Part shown: one piece after another, positions 19,501 to 31,425 of the stretch
Position numbering within the stretch: position 1 is the stretch's first letter
Layout: the number at the start of each line of letters is the position of its first letter
Origin: Crocodylus rhombifer
Taxonomy: Eukaryota > Chordata > Crocodylia > Crocodylidae
Direction of reading: 5' to 3'
Assembly (NCBI GenBank): GCA_038503035.1
Contig: JAVSML010001156.1
Coordinates: 248,001-312,000 of the forward strand
DNA: 64,000 nt
Made by a program: the position numbers and the translations under genes
Notes under the pieces: model-generated
Told to the model about the DNA's origin: nothing
Databases searched by the model: none
Seen by the model: the letters and a program-made list of their open reading frames with translations, nothing else

Positions 19501-21180
19501 ACATTTTGGTAGCTAGAGCCTTAGATAAGCATTATTTTGGTCTTTCATTTAAATATAAATATATAATTTTTACTGAGCTGCGTGTTAAAAGAAACAACCC
19601 AGCTTCCACCTTTGTCATTCTGCCAACAAATGAGAAATGTCCCAGGTGAGCACCTGCAACTCTCATTAAAGTCCCTCTAACATGGCCTCCACCCAACAGT
19701 CTGCTAGCCACTCCTAAAAACCTTCTTATGATAGCCTTTCATTTTCCCACTGGATTTATTGCCTCAGAACATAGATTACTTGTCTTGCTATCTAGGATTT
19801 CCTTTCTTTTGAACAGAAACATAAAAACACAAAGAACATATAAATGCAAATAATGTGAAAATATTGTGTTTGATTCAAACCCATATGGTCCAAGTTACAG
19901 CTAAATGTCTGACCTTTACTTAGATTTGAAATGTGATACCTTGGCTGTGCAGATGATCATATTACATGGGAAAAGTTTGGAAGCTCTTGGAAAAACACTG
20001 GAATATTTTTGGCTTTTGCCACACGTTTAATACTATGTTTTTTTAATGTACTGATTTAGTGGATATTAATACTCAGCAATTCTGTGTGTTAAGATCCAGT
20101 ATTTTTTAAACTTACACTATTGATGATGATGATAATGTATACACTAAAAAATGTACTGTGCACTTAAGAGATAATAAATATGTGGAAGACAAGATGCTGC
20201 CCTTACTCTCTAAGAATTTGATTCTGCTCCTCTAGATGTCAGAGGAACTTTGCTTTGAATTTTGGAGGTGTCCTAAATATACATCTCTTATGATATGATT
20301 TGTAGAGTATACATATTTGCAAATTTTCAATGATTTGAAATTGTCTCACATAAGTCCCCTGTAAAACCGTACGAAGCAATAAAATTTAATACATGCATAT
20401 ACTTACTACATTAAAATTAATGGTTCCATTTCCAGATCACCTACCAACAGTGTGCTTAAGTGAAATTAGATCTCATGCAAGGTGATTGACAGCAAACTGC
20501 TTCTTTAGCCACTGAACAAATACGACAAAGACAGCAGCAGCAGTTAAAATTTCAAACACTTAATCATAAATGCAATGTATGTGTCACAGTGCTGACCTGA
20601 AAGGCCCATTACTAGGGCTGAAGGGAACATTCTTTCTCCATGTTTGCTGAATCCCTGTCTTTTCTGGTGAGGATGACCACAAGTATGGTAAGTAAAGACT
20701 AGTTTTGTGATGTGAATACTTGCTCTATAGGACATGCTTAGTAGCTCTGTAAGGAAGGCCCCCAAAGCAAATGATTTTTCCCTCCTTCTTTCATCGTAGA
20801 AGCCAGCAGAGTTTGGACTTCCATTTGCATCACAGCTAACCAAATTCAAATCAAAGAGGTGTCACAGGATGACAAACATGTTTCACTCAGTCTTTTTATT
20901 CTCAATCACTCATTTGCCAGTTATCAGTTATATAGCTTCCTCCTCAGTGCTCCATTGAGTCACACACACAGACTCCTACAAGTGGTAAAATGTGTTAGTC
21001 AAGTCCAGGTACACAGCGTAAAAAATCACACTCAAACCTGTCCAGCAAGTCAATGCTTTATTTGTACTTCTATCTATCTAATTTGCATTCCAGTTAAGTT
21101 TTTGAAGGCTCTGACGTACCAGTATCTAAGTAAAGACACTTCTTCTGTAACAGTGAACAGAACAGAGGTGACAAAGTACT
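16589..21180. other. No gene seen; AT-rich desert
   Basis: 4.6 kb of AT-rich, low-repeat sequence. Open frames are short. 18470-18800 looks less decayed (many TAATTA/ATTAAT-type motifs, no simple repeats) and could hide conserved noncoding DNA, but nothing specific can be shown. Confidence 0.45.
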
Positions 21181-21263
21181 GTCGAGACTAAGGCTGTCAA
21201 TTAATTGCTATTATCATGCGCAATTAAATGCAAGAACCAATTAACATGTTTATTTTTTAATGT

Positions 21264-22682
21264 TGTAACGGGTGCATCTTGGGGCTCACTCTCATGTTGG
21301 CCCGCCCACTGGTCTATGTAGGACAGTCTGCTCAGTCTTGCCTGCCATGACTTGCTGTTTCATAAACAGGTGTAAAATGGGGGAGGCTGCCCATTTTAAT
21401 GCCCTGATCCCAGGGGACGCTGTCCACAGCTCTGTACTGCCCCTAGACAATGGCCCTTGCCTCACAGATGGCATCCAAAACAAGTTCTTAACCTTTGACC
21501 CAAAGTTGGCCTCACTGTGTTTGAGGGCTTACTGGGGTCTTGGCCTCTGGGAAAGCTGCAACCTCAGGTGTCCATAGATTTACCATGGCCTATCTGCCTC
21601 CTCCCTGGGGCTTCAACTTATGCCCTCCTTCTAGGGTCATCCACCTATGCCCTCTCACTAGGGCTTTCCAATTTATTATTACACATCCAGCTTAAGGCCG
21701 AGCCAAACTCAGTCTTGTGCTGGGCCTCTCACTGGGCTGCATATGTACCACCACCTTCTCACTGGGGCCTCTAACATTCCACCCTCTCTCACCAGGCCTC
21801 TTTCATACTGCCCTACCTAGGGCCACTCTCAACCTGCCATTGCTCCCTGAGCTACCCCTCCCCCCGCCCCACCCGGGCCATTGGGCTTAACTACTCTCAT
21901 TCTGACCAGTACACAGATAGCCCTTTGGGTCACTTGAGCTTCCCTACTCTACATGGCACTGCCTTTGGGCCTTACAGTGGGTTGACTCTGCCCCTAGCCC
22001 CTCGCTGGGCCTTTCAGTCCCCCTTTCCAGGGGCCACTGGGGTCTTGGGCCCCCCTGTGGGACTCAGGTGTCACGCTGACTTACCCAGCCCCTTGCTGGA
22101 GCCACACTACTGCCCCAGTCTCTGGGGCCAACCAGGGTCTTACCCTTCCATGAGGCTCACATGTCACATAGACATACCTGGCCCCTTCCTGGCCCCTCAC
22201 TGGGACTACTCTAACTATATGTCTCCTTACTGGGGCTTCTGGGGTCTTACACACCATGGGGCTTATGTGTCCAGAGACATGCCTGATCCCCATGCCTGTC
22301 CCTAGGTCTGAGTATCCCACCAGGGTGTGGGGGCTGGGATTTTAAGGCACACCTCCCCACCTTTTGCAGGAGAGGCAACTGGCCTGGCATTTCAAGGGAG
22401 CTCCCCCACCACGGGCAGCCCCACCAACCCATCCTTCCCCAATAGGGTGTAGTTTCACGTGATACCCAGGACAAGGAGGCTCCTGCCATCCCCACAGCTC
22501 CTGCCCTTACCTCCCAGGATGTTCTGAGCATCAGCTCAGCTGGATGTTGTTGTTCTGGCTGCAGCAGCAGACTGCTGCCCCAACCCAGTGGGCCTGGATC
22601 TAAAATGGCTGCCTCATCAGGGCTGGCCCACACCTTAAAGTTTGGTGTCTTAAAGTGGCAGACATCAAAGGTGCTCTACCAC
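21264..22682 (+). mobile_element. LTR-like GC-rich block inside the hAT element
   Basis: Begins TGTAACGGGTGC and shares an ordered series of blocks with 57071-57865. Shared blocks include GGCAACTGGCCTGGCATTTC, CTCCCCCACCAC, AGGGTG.A.TTTCA, CCCCA.AGCTCCTGCCCTTACC, ATGTTC and CTTAAAGTGGCAG. The middle has decayed tandem units (GGCTCA.GTG.C, TGCC, CTGGGGTCTT), which makes it longer than the other copy. The TG start and TGTAAC/GTCACA ends of the family suggest a solo LTR; no internal retroviral genes are present. Confidence 0.55.
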
Positions 22683-23593
22683 CCACCTTCCCCCTTAAAA
22701 TGGCTACCAGGCAGGGGGTCTCCCTGCTGCTCACCATGCAGGCTTATCTGTGACCTGCAACAGCCCATTAAGTAGCAAGCACCCCGATGCTGCTCTGCCA
22801 AAAATGTGCTAATTGCGTACACGGTTTTGGAGCCCCCATGCCTGGGCTCCTCTCCACTGCCATCACCCCCACCTCTGGGCTGCACAGCAGGGCAGTGGTG
22901 GCAGTTCACTGGGAGCCCCAGTGTGGGCTCTGGGCTGCCACACCAGGAAGGCAGGGGAAGTGAAGGGGGGGACACACAAACAAAGACACACAGACCCCAT
23001 GTGCAAGTGTGCAGCCACAGGAGGCTCCTCCAGGGTCATGGGGAAGGTAGCCCCTCGCTGCTCGGGAGGCATGGGGAGCACTTGCCCCCTGATTTTTTCA
23101 CAGGGCAGAGGTGGGCTTCCTGCTGCAGGCTAGGGCTCTACACCCTGCTTCCATTGCCCCAGGAGCCACACAATGCCACGTTGTGCCTCCTGCCGCTAGA
23201 TAGGCAGGGGGCCCTGGCACAGCTAGTGTGCAGCTTCCAGGGCAAAGGCAGCAAGGCACAGAGCCCTGGCCCACAGTGAGCAGCCCGCCTCTTCCCCACG
23301 TATAAATCAAGGGAACACATGCCCCCTATATCTCCCTCAGGGGTGCACACAGCAGCGGAGAGCTGCTCCCTCCCTGCGCCCCTGGAGGAGCCACCCACAA
23401 CTCCATCTCATGACCCACCCCGGCCTTGAGGTCCCATTCATTCCAGCCCCTGCCCCTGTCCCTACCCCACTCCCTCACTGTGAGAGCCTCGATCTGCTCC
23501 CCTGCCCCTTCCCTCCCCTTCCCTCCTGCCTCTTCCCCTCCACAGACTTACTTGCTAGGTGCTGCTGTATATGCCACCAGGCTGCATTCCTGT

Positions 23594-23890
23594 AGGGTTA
23601 CAGTATTTTGAGTCTCAAAAAAGAGGACACCTGTGGGGGAGGTAATATGATTTGTGGGGGGGGGGCGGGGGCAGAGATATGCCTATGCCTTGATCTTGCA
23701 ACTGAATCCCAAGCCGCAGTCCCTCCAGCCCTGCTGCTGCCCCTCACTCTTGACCCTTCTGTGGGGACCCCCCCTCCCCGGGCTCCAAACTCCAGACACA
23801 CACCCACACATCCCCACACCTTCACAAATTCACCACACGCACACATGCCTCACCCACACCCCAACCATACAGAGTACCTGCATAATTTTG
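23594..23890 (+). repeat. Fragment related to a second hAT family
   Basis: GGGTTACAGTATTTTGAGTC then CAAAAAAGAGGACA resembles a hAT end. The following AGATATGCC.ATGCC, AATCCCAAGCC and CCCCTCACTC blocks recur at 25998-26130. The C/A-rich tail (ACACACCCACACATCC) is simple sequence. Confidence 0.5.
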
Positions 23891-24029
23891 CGTAATTTTG
23901 AGTTTTTCTGTGCATAATTTTGATTTTTTATCTGTGCAATTAAAATTGTGATTAATTGTGACTAATTTTTTAAATTGCACCACTAACTGTGATCAATTTT
24001 TTAAATTGTTTGACAGCCCTAGTTGAGAC

Positions 24030-24757
24030 ACAATGAGATGCTGATAGGAGAGAGAGTTCTCTCTTGAATGTTCATACATAAATACGGATATACCTAAGTC
24101 TCACTGAGGCGAAAGAAAAATCACGGGCCATCCACTGCACAATAGCATTTTTGCTGCCTCTTCACAGCCGCTCCCCCTGCCACTAATTGGCCAAGAGGGC
24201 TGCCCATTGTGTGGCCCACCCCTCGCCAGTGATGGGCAGGCCTCTTGGCTAATCTGCAGTGGGGGAAGGGATGGCCACCATCTTTGCTGTTCTCATTCAT
24301 GCCAGCAGCTCCTCCTCTCTCTTTCCCTGCCCAGCTGGCCCACTGGGGAACCAGCATTTTATTTTTACTAAGTTTTTTTCCTGGCAATTGCATGCTAAAA
24401 TTGCAGGGATCACCATTTTTGTGGGGTTTGCAGAAACCACTTTTTTCTGTGGTTTCTGCAAAAAATGTAAAACTGCAAATAGGGTAGATATTGTACATAG
24501 AATTTTAATACACAGGCACATCAAGGCTGTGGCCTGCCTAGGGGAACACATAGGGCCTTCAGTGCCCTCTGGCTCCCTGGTCTGTGTGCCCCATCCCAGG
24601 GCACAAAATGTCCACAGTCTTTTATAGCCTGTAAACAGGGGCTGCTATAGAGACAGCCCAGCCTTGAAGCAGAAGAGACTCCTAAGTTGCAGCCCTGGAG
24701 CAGGCCTCAGGCCATCCCCTAGTGGCTGAGCAGACCCAGGAGCAAAATTTGCTCCCA
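24030..24757. other. No gene seen; perfect hairpin at 24427-24462
   Basis: GC- and T-rich intergenic DNA. TTTGCAGAAACCAC (24427-24440) and GTGGTTTCTGCAAA (24449-24462) form a perfect 14-bp stem with an 8-nt loop. The right arm carries TGTGGTTT, a RUNX-type consensus. Probably the centre of a decayed palindromic element. Confidence 0.5.
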
Positions 24758-24950
24758 CGTCACATCTACATATGCGTTAATGAGCAGTAACTGATTGCAC
24801 TTAAATTTGCTACCTAGTTTTGCAGGTAGCAAATTTAAGTACAATTAAGGGTTTTTACTGTACAGTAAGTGCACACACATGTAGACACAAGTGTTTATTG
24901 TGCAGTAAACTAGGCAACTGCACAGTAACATGTCTTGTGTAGACACACCC
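24758..24950. mobile_element. Palindromic element, GTGTCTACA family, copy 1
   Basis: Outer ends CACATCTACATATGCGTTAA and GTGTAGACACACCC are inverted. The centre holds a 17-bp perfect stem (24799-24815 with 24824-24840; core CTTAAATTTGCTACCT) and an 8-nt loop, plus TTTACTGTACAGTAA as in 59384-59431. Related elements lie at 38520-38774 and 58967-59446. Confidence 0.65.
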
Positions 24951-25699
24951 ACTCAGTGTAAGATGGGAAGTAAGTCCAAGTTGCACATTTCCTATGCTCT
25001 AACCACTAAATAAAAGCTTGGTACCTTCTTCTGCCTTTTAAAGGAAAAAAAGTCACAGATGTCATCATAACCTGATCCTGTAGCAGCTGTGTTAAGCAGG
25101 CAGAAGTCAGGCACCTCAGTGTAGCTAGTGGATGGAATATCTAACTTCTGAATCCATGGCAGCAGAGATTGAAACCCAGGATTCCCTCTCGCTGGCCTAC
25201 AAAGTCAGGCTTCCTCTCAGTTGCTTTTTATGACTGAGGTGTTAGAATCCACATAAATCCCGTCAGGTGGACTTGGATGTCACAAGAATGACTTGGATTA
25301 TGTCTTGTTTTAGGTGCCCAAGGCTTACTGGATCTAATGTGCTGTGACCATATGACTTCCAACAGGTACCTGAATCACCACACACTGTAGTTGAAAATAC
25401 TATGGATTTTTATGAAGGATCTTCAGATCTGCTGAGGAGGGGCCAGATCAGAGCAGAGGTGTCAAGGAAAATAAATATGAGATGGGAAAAGGAGGCTAAA
25501 GGCCTTTTCTTACAAGTCATAACTTAGTTGTAACTGCACTGACCAGCTGTCTGTCCTGTCTTCTTTTCGTTGGATATGATTAATTCCCATTGTCTTCAGT
25601 GGAAATAACACATGCTCAGCAATGAAAGAACAGGACATCTAGAATCAGCAGTGTACCCATGTATTAACATTTTATGTATAGAAAATTCTATGTATTCCT
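24951..25699. other. No gene seen; possible SINE debris
   Basis: Unremarkable AT-rich DNA. 25130-25230 has a decayed tRNA-SINE-like texture (GAAACCCAGGATTCCC) that is too weak to call. Confidence 0.45.
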
Positions 25700-28290
25700 G
25701 CCTGGCAGCACCCCAGTGGCACTGCTAGCCCCTGCTATGCCACGCAGCACCCAGGGAAGTGCCGTTGGGGCCAGCAGACTGGCAAAGGCTACTGCAGGCT
25801 GCTGCAGTCTCTGCTCAGCCCTTTCAGTCCCACAGGGCTGCCTACAAGTTGCTTCTGGCAGTAGGGCCAGTGCCACCTGCTGCAGCACACCCCAGCAACC
25901 CGCCCTGAGCCTACAGATGCTGCACGGCATACCCTCTTCTATGCGGCTGACTGTCCCTTGCCATGCCCCTGTACTGGGTACTGCTAGCAGCTGCCCAGGG
26001 CTGGTGACACTGGGACAGGTATATGATGGGGGGGCAGTGATATGCCCATGCCTCTACCTCTCAATCCTAAGCCACCACAAGCACCCAGCCTACTAGTGCC
26101 CCTCACTCCTAACCCCCAGCCAGCCCCTTGTCCCCCCCAGCCCTGCTGTCCACACAGCTCACATGCAAGCACACATACTCTCTTCGTCTCTGTGTCTCTC
26201 TCTCTTACCTGCAAACAGCGTTCCAGGGCCCATGCACAGAGCATGTGATCCTCCAGCAGCCAATCAACTTGCCCCTCTAGTCCCAGCCCCAAGCAGCCAA
26301 GCTGGAAATGCACAGGAAAACAGAGGTAGAGCAAAAACCCACGCATTTGCTCACATTTTAAAAACCTGCCCAGACAGGAGGACAGGGGACCAAAAAAGAG
26401 GACATGTCTGGGAAAACCCAGACATATGGTAAGCCTAGCCAGAAGGACGCAGGCAACCTCGTGGCACTCTAGGGTGATGCGGGGGTGCTGCACCAGTTTG
26501 AGCAGGGTGGGTGTTCCAACACCCATATTCTTGAGGCCATGTCAGGTGGGGTGCAGAAGTGAGGGCATGACCGGTTGCTGTGGCAGTGCTGCATCAAGGT
26601 CAAAGCTTTGTGGGCAGAGTGGGTCGCCAAGATCAAACACAATCATCAGTCTGACCATGCCCACAAGACCATGCTCATTATGCAGCAGCTGACCAGTATT
26701 TTGGTGCCCTAAAACCCAGGCTGCAACCGTGCAGTTTATACCAGCATGGGTTGCCTACCCAAGCCCTTGCCCTGCCTTGCCCTGGAACTTCCAGTGACAT
26801 AACAGTGAAGGAGGGACCCTCGGGCATACAGCATCCCATCCCACCCAGCTTCCCAGCTGCAGCCTCCACCAGCAGCTTGGAGAGCCCTGGTCAGCACCTG
26901 TCTTGACAGCTGTGCAGCCCCAGGCCCCACCATGAGCACGGGCGACTGGTGCTGCCTTAGTCAGGGGGGCATGTGCTCCCCCTGCAACCAGTCCCACCGA
27001 CCGGGGGGGGGGGCCATGGGCCAATCTTGCTGCCCAGGGAGAGGGGTCCCCCTCATTGCTGATCCTGCAATGGCCAATCATTGTGGCAGATCACTGCAGC
27101 CACTTCTGGGAATGGATGCGGCCACTTCTGGGAGCAGCTGCAGCAATTGACCAGCACTTGCAGAAGAAGCACTGGCACTCCCACCTGCTCCCCCTCCCCA
27201 TCACCTAATCAGTGAGCACAGCCAGTCAGTAGGTGCACCAGCACTGTCACCACTGACCATGAAGAATGACCTACCATGTCACTGGTGGCCACCAGCAGTG
27301 CCAGCTCCTCCCCGGGGGGACCCCCAGCCCCAGTACACTGCACCCCACATGCTAAGGACACTGGGCACAGCTGCACATCTTCACCAGCTTGGAGGACCCC
27401 GTCAAGCTGCCAGCCACACCATCCCTAGACATGTAGTAAGACCTACACTAGGGGAGGGCCCTCCCTTTCCCTGCCCCAGCCCCCACCCCTGCCCCCTCCC
27501 TGCCTAGCCCACTCATACTCTTCTGACCCCAGGTTCCCCCCAACAGCATGCAGAGAGGTGGGAGAGAGTGCAAAATGTTATAAGCAGCCCATGCCTCCAC
27601 AGCTGGGTAGGCATAGGTCTCTCACACCCTAAGGAAGATGGTGATGTTGGTAGTGATGTCCTGCTTGGCAGCAGGGGGCAGAGACATGTAGCACTTCCAC
27701 AGGTAGCCCTCCAGGCAGCAGCAGAGGTTATGGGGAGCCTGGGCTTGCCCCCTACACCGTCAAAACTCAGGGTCCCCAATCAGGGGCATAGGTGTACCCA
27801 GGGCAACATGAGGATCAGCAGCAGCAGGGCATAGTGGGTTGGGCACCCCTCAGCCTACACAAATAACTCATCGCACACCACCTGGGCCACATGGAGCAGG
27901 GGCATGCTCAGAGTGCAGTAGCAGCATGAGGGCTAGCCCTGGGAGCAGGAGCAGGAGCACAGGGTACTGGTCATCACCACTGCCAGGGTCAGGAGCTGGG
28001 GCAGCCATAGCACAGGGAGGTAGACTGGCCACAGAGAAAACTACTGCATGCTGTCTCTGCACTTGCCATGCTCCTGAGTGAGGAAGAGGCTGGCCAGAGA
28101 GCAAAGTGGGGCTGGCTTTTAAAGAGGGCTGCTGGGTGCTGGCATCTGCAGCCAGAGCCTGGAGTTCTTTCTGGTGGCCACAGGGGCACACTGCAGGACT
28201 TCAGGGAACTGGAAGCAAATCTCCTACCTAATCCTTGCATGTGTAGACACCTACCCCAAAATCCTTACTCAGCAGTAGCTTATTGAACAG
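25700..28290. repeat. GC-rich repeat-like block
   Basis: 2.6 kb rich in CAG/CTG, CCCAG and GCTGC, with sharp edges against AT-rich flanks. It contains a hAT-type right end at about 26300-26440 (CAAAAAAGAGGACATGTC then ACCCAGACATATGGTAA) and a segment shared with 23660-23780 (25998-26130). There is a G11 run at 27003-27013. Open frames of up to 180 codons on both strands are Pro/Ala/Cys-rich and domainless. Interpreted as stacked non-autonomous DNA elements. Confidence 0.5.
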
Positions 28291-28730
28291 TAAATATAGG
28301 CTGGAGTAAATGCATGCAAAGACACATACCCAGTGAATTTAAATCCACATCTTTTTCCCCAAAAAGTTATTTCAGTTAGCCCAAGAGAGCAGGATGTTTG
28401 CAACAACTTGGCAGCTGCAGGAAGTGGTGGCAGCAAGGGAAGGAGTGGCCATGCCAGAAGCAGCAGTAGCCTACCTTCAGAGCAAGTTGTGCTAATTTGG
28501 CCAGTCACTTGTAAAAGATTGCCAGTCCTGGGTTAGGATATTCAAGTGTAGAAGGAAACCTGGGGTTCCAGTCCCTACTCCGTAGACTCTTTCTATATTT
28601 TATGTTACACCTTTCACTGGACAAAATGCAGAAAATTCTTGGAGGAGAATTCAGGCCTTCCCCTTCCTAGCTAACTACTCTAAGCACCAAACTACAAAGT
28701 AATTGGCTCGATTTCTGTCTCTGGCCCCAT

Positions 28731-29408
28731 GAATAGGATCACAGAGTTATAAGAATGTAGGGCTAGAAGGGACCTTACAAGATCATCTAGTCCAGCCCTC
28801 TACTCAGGGTAGGACCATCCCTGACTAAACCACACCAGCTAAGTATCTGTCTAACCTGGTCTTGTAAAAGTCCAAGGACGGAGATTTTGCAACTTCTCTG
28901 GGTAGCTTGTTCCAATGCTTGACCACAGTCATAGTCAGAAAGTTTCTCCTAACTTCCAACCTAAATTTCTCCTGCTGAAGTTTGAGGCCATTGCTCCTAA
29001 TCCTGTCCCCTACAGTCATGGAGAAAAGCCCATCTCCATCCTCTCTGTAATCTCCCTTCAGGTATTTGAAGACTTATCAAATCCCCCCTTCAGACTTCTC
29101 TTCTCCATACTAAATAACCTTACAGTCTTCCTCATAAATCATTTTTTCCCATGACCCTAATCATTTTTGTTGGTCTCTGTTGGACTCTTTCCAATCTATC
29201 TATATCCTTCTTGAAATGTGGAGCCCAAACCTGGACATACCAGTTAAGCCTCACCAGTCCTAAATAGTGTGGAGTAATCACTACCCTTGATTTGCAAGTA
29301 GCACTTCTGTTGATACAACCCAGTATGCTGTTTCCCTTTTTTTGCAACAAGAGCACACTACTGGCTCATATTCAGGTTATGCTCCACAGCAACCCTCAAG
29401 TCATTGGC
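28731..29408 (-). mobile_element. CR1 LINE 3' fragment, antisense
   Basis: The minus strand carries the end of CR1 ORF2. The translated frame at 29019-28825 has RLEVRRNFLTMTVVKHWNKL and LDRYLAGVV, and the frame at 29356-29132 has VRLNWYVQVWAPHFKKDIDR. The 3' tail (GGTCCCTTCTAGCCCTACAT..., ending near 28731) is typical of CR1. Several frameshifts. Confidence 0.9.
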
Positions 29409-29524
29409 GATGCGTAGGGGGTGCACACAGGTGCACATGCACCCCCTGAGATTGGCTGTGCCCCCCCAAGCAGGGACTGGAACAGTTACCCCCACCTCTG
29501 GGCCCCCTTAGACCCCAGGGGAGG

Positions 29525-31128
29525 CGCACCTAGGCCAAGGGTTAGTGAGGAACTAGTTAGGGAACTTCTGGAAGGACTAGATGTATTCAAATCAGCTGGT
29601 CTGGACAATCTCCACCCTAGAGCACTGAGGGAATTGGCTGAGGTCATTGCTGGACCCCTGGCACAGCTTTACGAGCACTCGTGGTGCTCTGGTGTGGTGC
29701 CAGAGGACTGGAAGAGCACCAATGTGGTTCCCATCTTCAAAAAAGGGAGGAAGGAGGACCCTGGAAACTATAGACTAGTTAGTCTTACCTCTATCCTGGG
29801 CAAGCTTTTTGAGAAAATTATTCTGGTACATATCCACGAGGGGCCAGCAGGAGAGATTATGCTTAGGGGCAATCAACATGGATTCATTAGCGGCAGGTCC
29901 TGTCAGACCAACCTGGTGGCCTTCTATCACCAGATCACCAAATCCTTAGATGCAGGGGTAGCAGTGGACAGTCTTCCTGGCCTTTCAGAAGGGCTTCAAC
30001 ACTGTCTCTCATCCCATTCTCATTAAGAAACTGGGGGACTGTGGTGTCGACACCCACACAGTCAAATGGGTCACCAACTGGCTGGAGGGCCGCACCCAGA
30101 GGGTGGTAGTGGATGGGTCATTTTCAACCTGGAGGTGGGGCAGTGGGGTTCTGCAGGGCTCGATCTTCGGGCCCACACTGTTCAACTTCTTCATTAGTGG
30201 CTTGGGCGAGGGGGTAAATAGCACCCTGGCAAAGTTGCTGATGACACTAAGATGTGGGGGGATGTTGGCATGCTAGAAGGGAGCAATAAGCTACAATCGG
30301 ACCTAAACAGGTTACAGGGGTGGGTGGATGAGAATAGGATGGGATTCAACACTGACAAATGCAAAGTGATGTACCTGGGGAGGAACAACCAGCACCATAC
30401 CTACAGGTTGGGGAACTCCCTTCTCGTTAGTACAGAGGTAGAAAAGGATCTTGGAGTCATCACTAACACCAAGATGAACATGGGCCGGCAGTGTGGGGAT
30501 GCAGTCAGGAAGGCCAATCGCAGCTTGTCATGCATCCACAGATGCATCTCAAGCAGGTCCAATGAGGTGATCCTCCCCCTCTATGCAGCACTGGTCAGGC
30601 CGCAGCTGGAGTACTGCATCCAGTTCTGGGCACCGCACTTCAAGAGGGATGTGGACAGCATGGAGAGGGTCCAGAGGATGGCCACTCGCATGATCAGGGG
30701 GCAGCAGGGCAGGCCCTATGAGGAGAGGCTACGGGACCTGAACCTGTTCAGCCTCCACAAGAGAAGGCTGAGGGGGATCTAGTGGCCTGTTACAAACTAG
30801 TCGGGGGGACCAGCAGGCATTGGGGGAGTCCCTGTTCCCCAGAGCACTGCCAGGAGTGACCAGGAATAACAGTCACAAGCTGGCAGAGGGTAGATTTAAG
30901 CTAGACATCAGGAGGCGCTACTTCACGGTCAGGGCGGCTAGGGTCTGGAACCAACTTCCAAGAGAAGTGGTGCTGACTCCTACCCTGGGGGTTTTTAAGA
31001 GGAGGTTAGATGAACACCTCGCCGAGGTCGTTTGACCCTAGTATTCTTTCCTGCCATGGCAGGGGGTCGGACTCGATGATCTGTTCAGGTCCCTTCCGAC
31101 CCTAGATACTATGGAGCTATGAAACTAT
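29525..31128 (+). mobile_element. CR1 LINE, 5'-truncated, 1.6 kb
   Basis: Carries most of the CR1 reverse transcriptase: LREL and VVPEDWKSTNVVPIFKKG near 29620-29750, PGNYRLVSLTSILGKLFEK, NQHGFISGRSCQTNLVAF. A frameshift near 29960 leads to QKGFNTVSHPILIKKLGDCG. The catalytic box reads VADD (30234-30245) instead of (F/Y)ADD. The C-terminal frames are 30252-30782 (stop after RRLRGI) and 30820-31035. The 3' end GTCCCTTCCGACCCTAG...ACTATGGAGCTATGA is diagnostic. Inactive: frameshifts and stops. Confidence 0.95.
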
Positions 31129-31132
31129 TAGA

Positions 31133-31425
31133 TTGACCAGTGCTAACACTGCTGCTGGTGTCTGGAGGCAGTTGCAGATCACCACCGCCCCCACCCTCCA
31201 CCAACGCCAACGCTGCTGGTGGTGTCTGCAGGTGGTCACCAATCACTGCTTGGCACTCACCACCTCCAACCCCCTGCCTGCCACGAAGACTGCTGTGGCC
31301 ACCTGCGGACGGTCCCCACTCGGCCTGCCTTCACTGATGACATCACCGTGGCCACCTATGGATGGTCCCTACTCACTGCTGACACCACTGCTGACACCTG
31401 CAGGCAGTCACCAGGCCCCAACAGC
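31133..31425 (+). repeat. Degenerate minisatellite (GCTGGTGTCTG/CCACCTGCGG)
   Basis: Four to five degenerate units of about 50-60 bp, each with GCTG, (C)ACC, TGCAGG.GGTC and CACTGC, directly follow the CR1 tail. Open frames here are chance. 31426-31531 has nothing notable. Confidence 0.45.

Larger units (their letters stand above)
21189..24021. mobile_element. 2.8-kb non-autonomous hAT element with 8-bp TSD
   Basis: Terminal inverted repeats TAAGGCTGTCAA and TTGACAGCCCTA continue subterminally with repeated AATTAATTG/CAATTAAA motifs. The flanks GTCGAGAC (21181-21188) and GTTGAGAC (24022-24029) match at 7 of 8, the difference being a CpG-to-TpG change. This is strong evidence of a hAT insertion. 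The interior has no transposase. It carries a GC-rich LTR-like block (21264-22682), further GC-rich DNA, and a fragment related to 25998-26440. Confidence 0.85.

Noticed and set aside
22806..23279. 157-codon plus-strand frame
   Set aside because: Lies in the cargo of a hAT element; Pro/Gly/Ser composition and overlapping open frames on both strands.
25984..26526. 180-codon minus-strand frame
   Set aside because: Overlaps a hAT end and GC-rich repeat; no domain.
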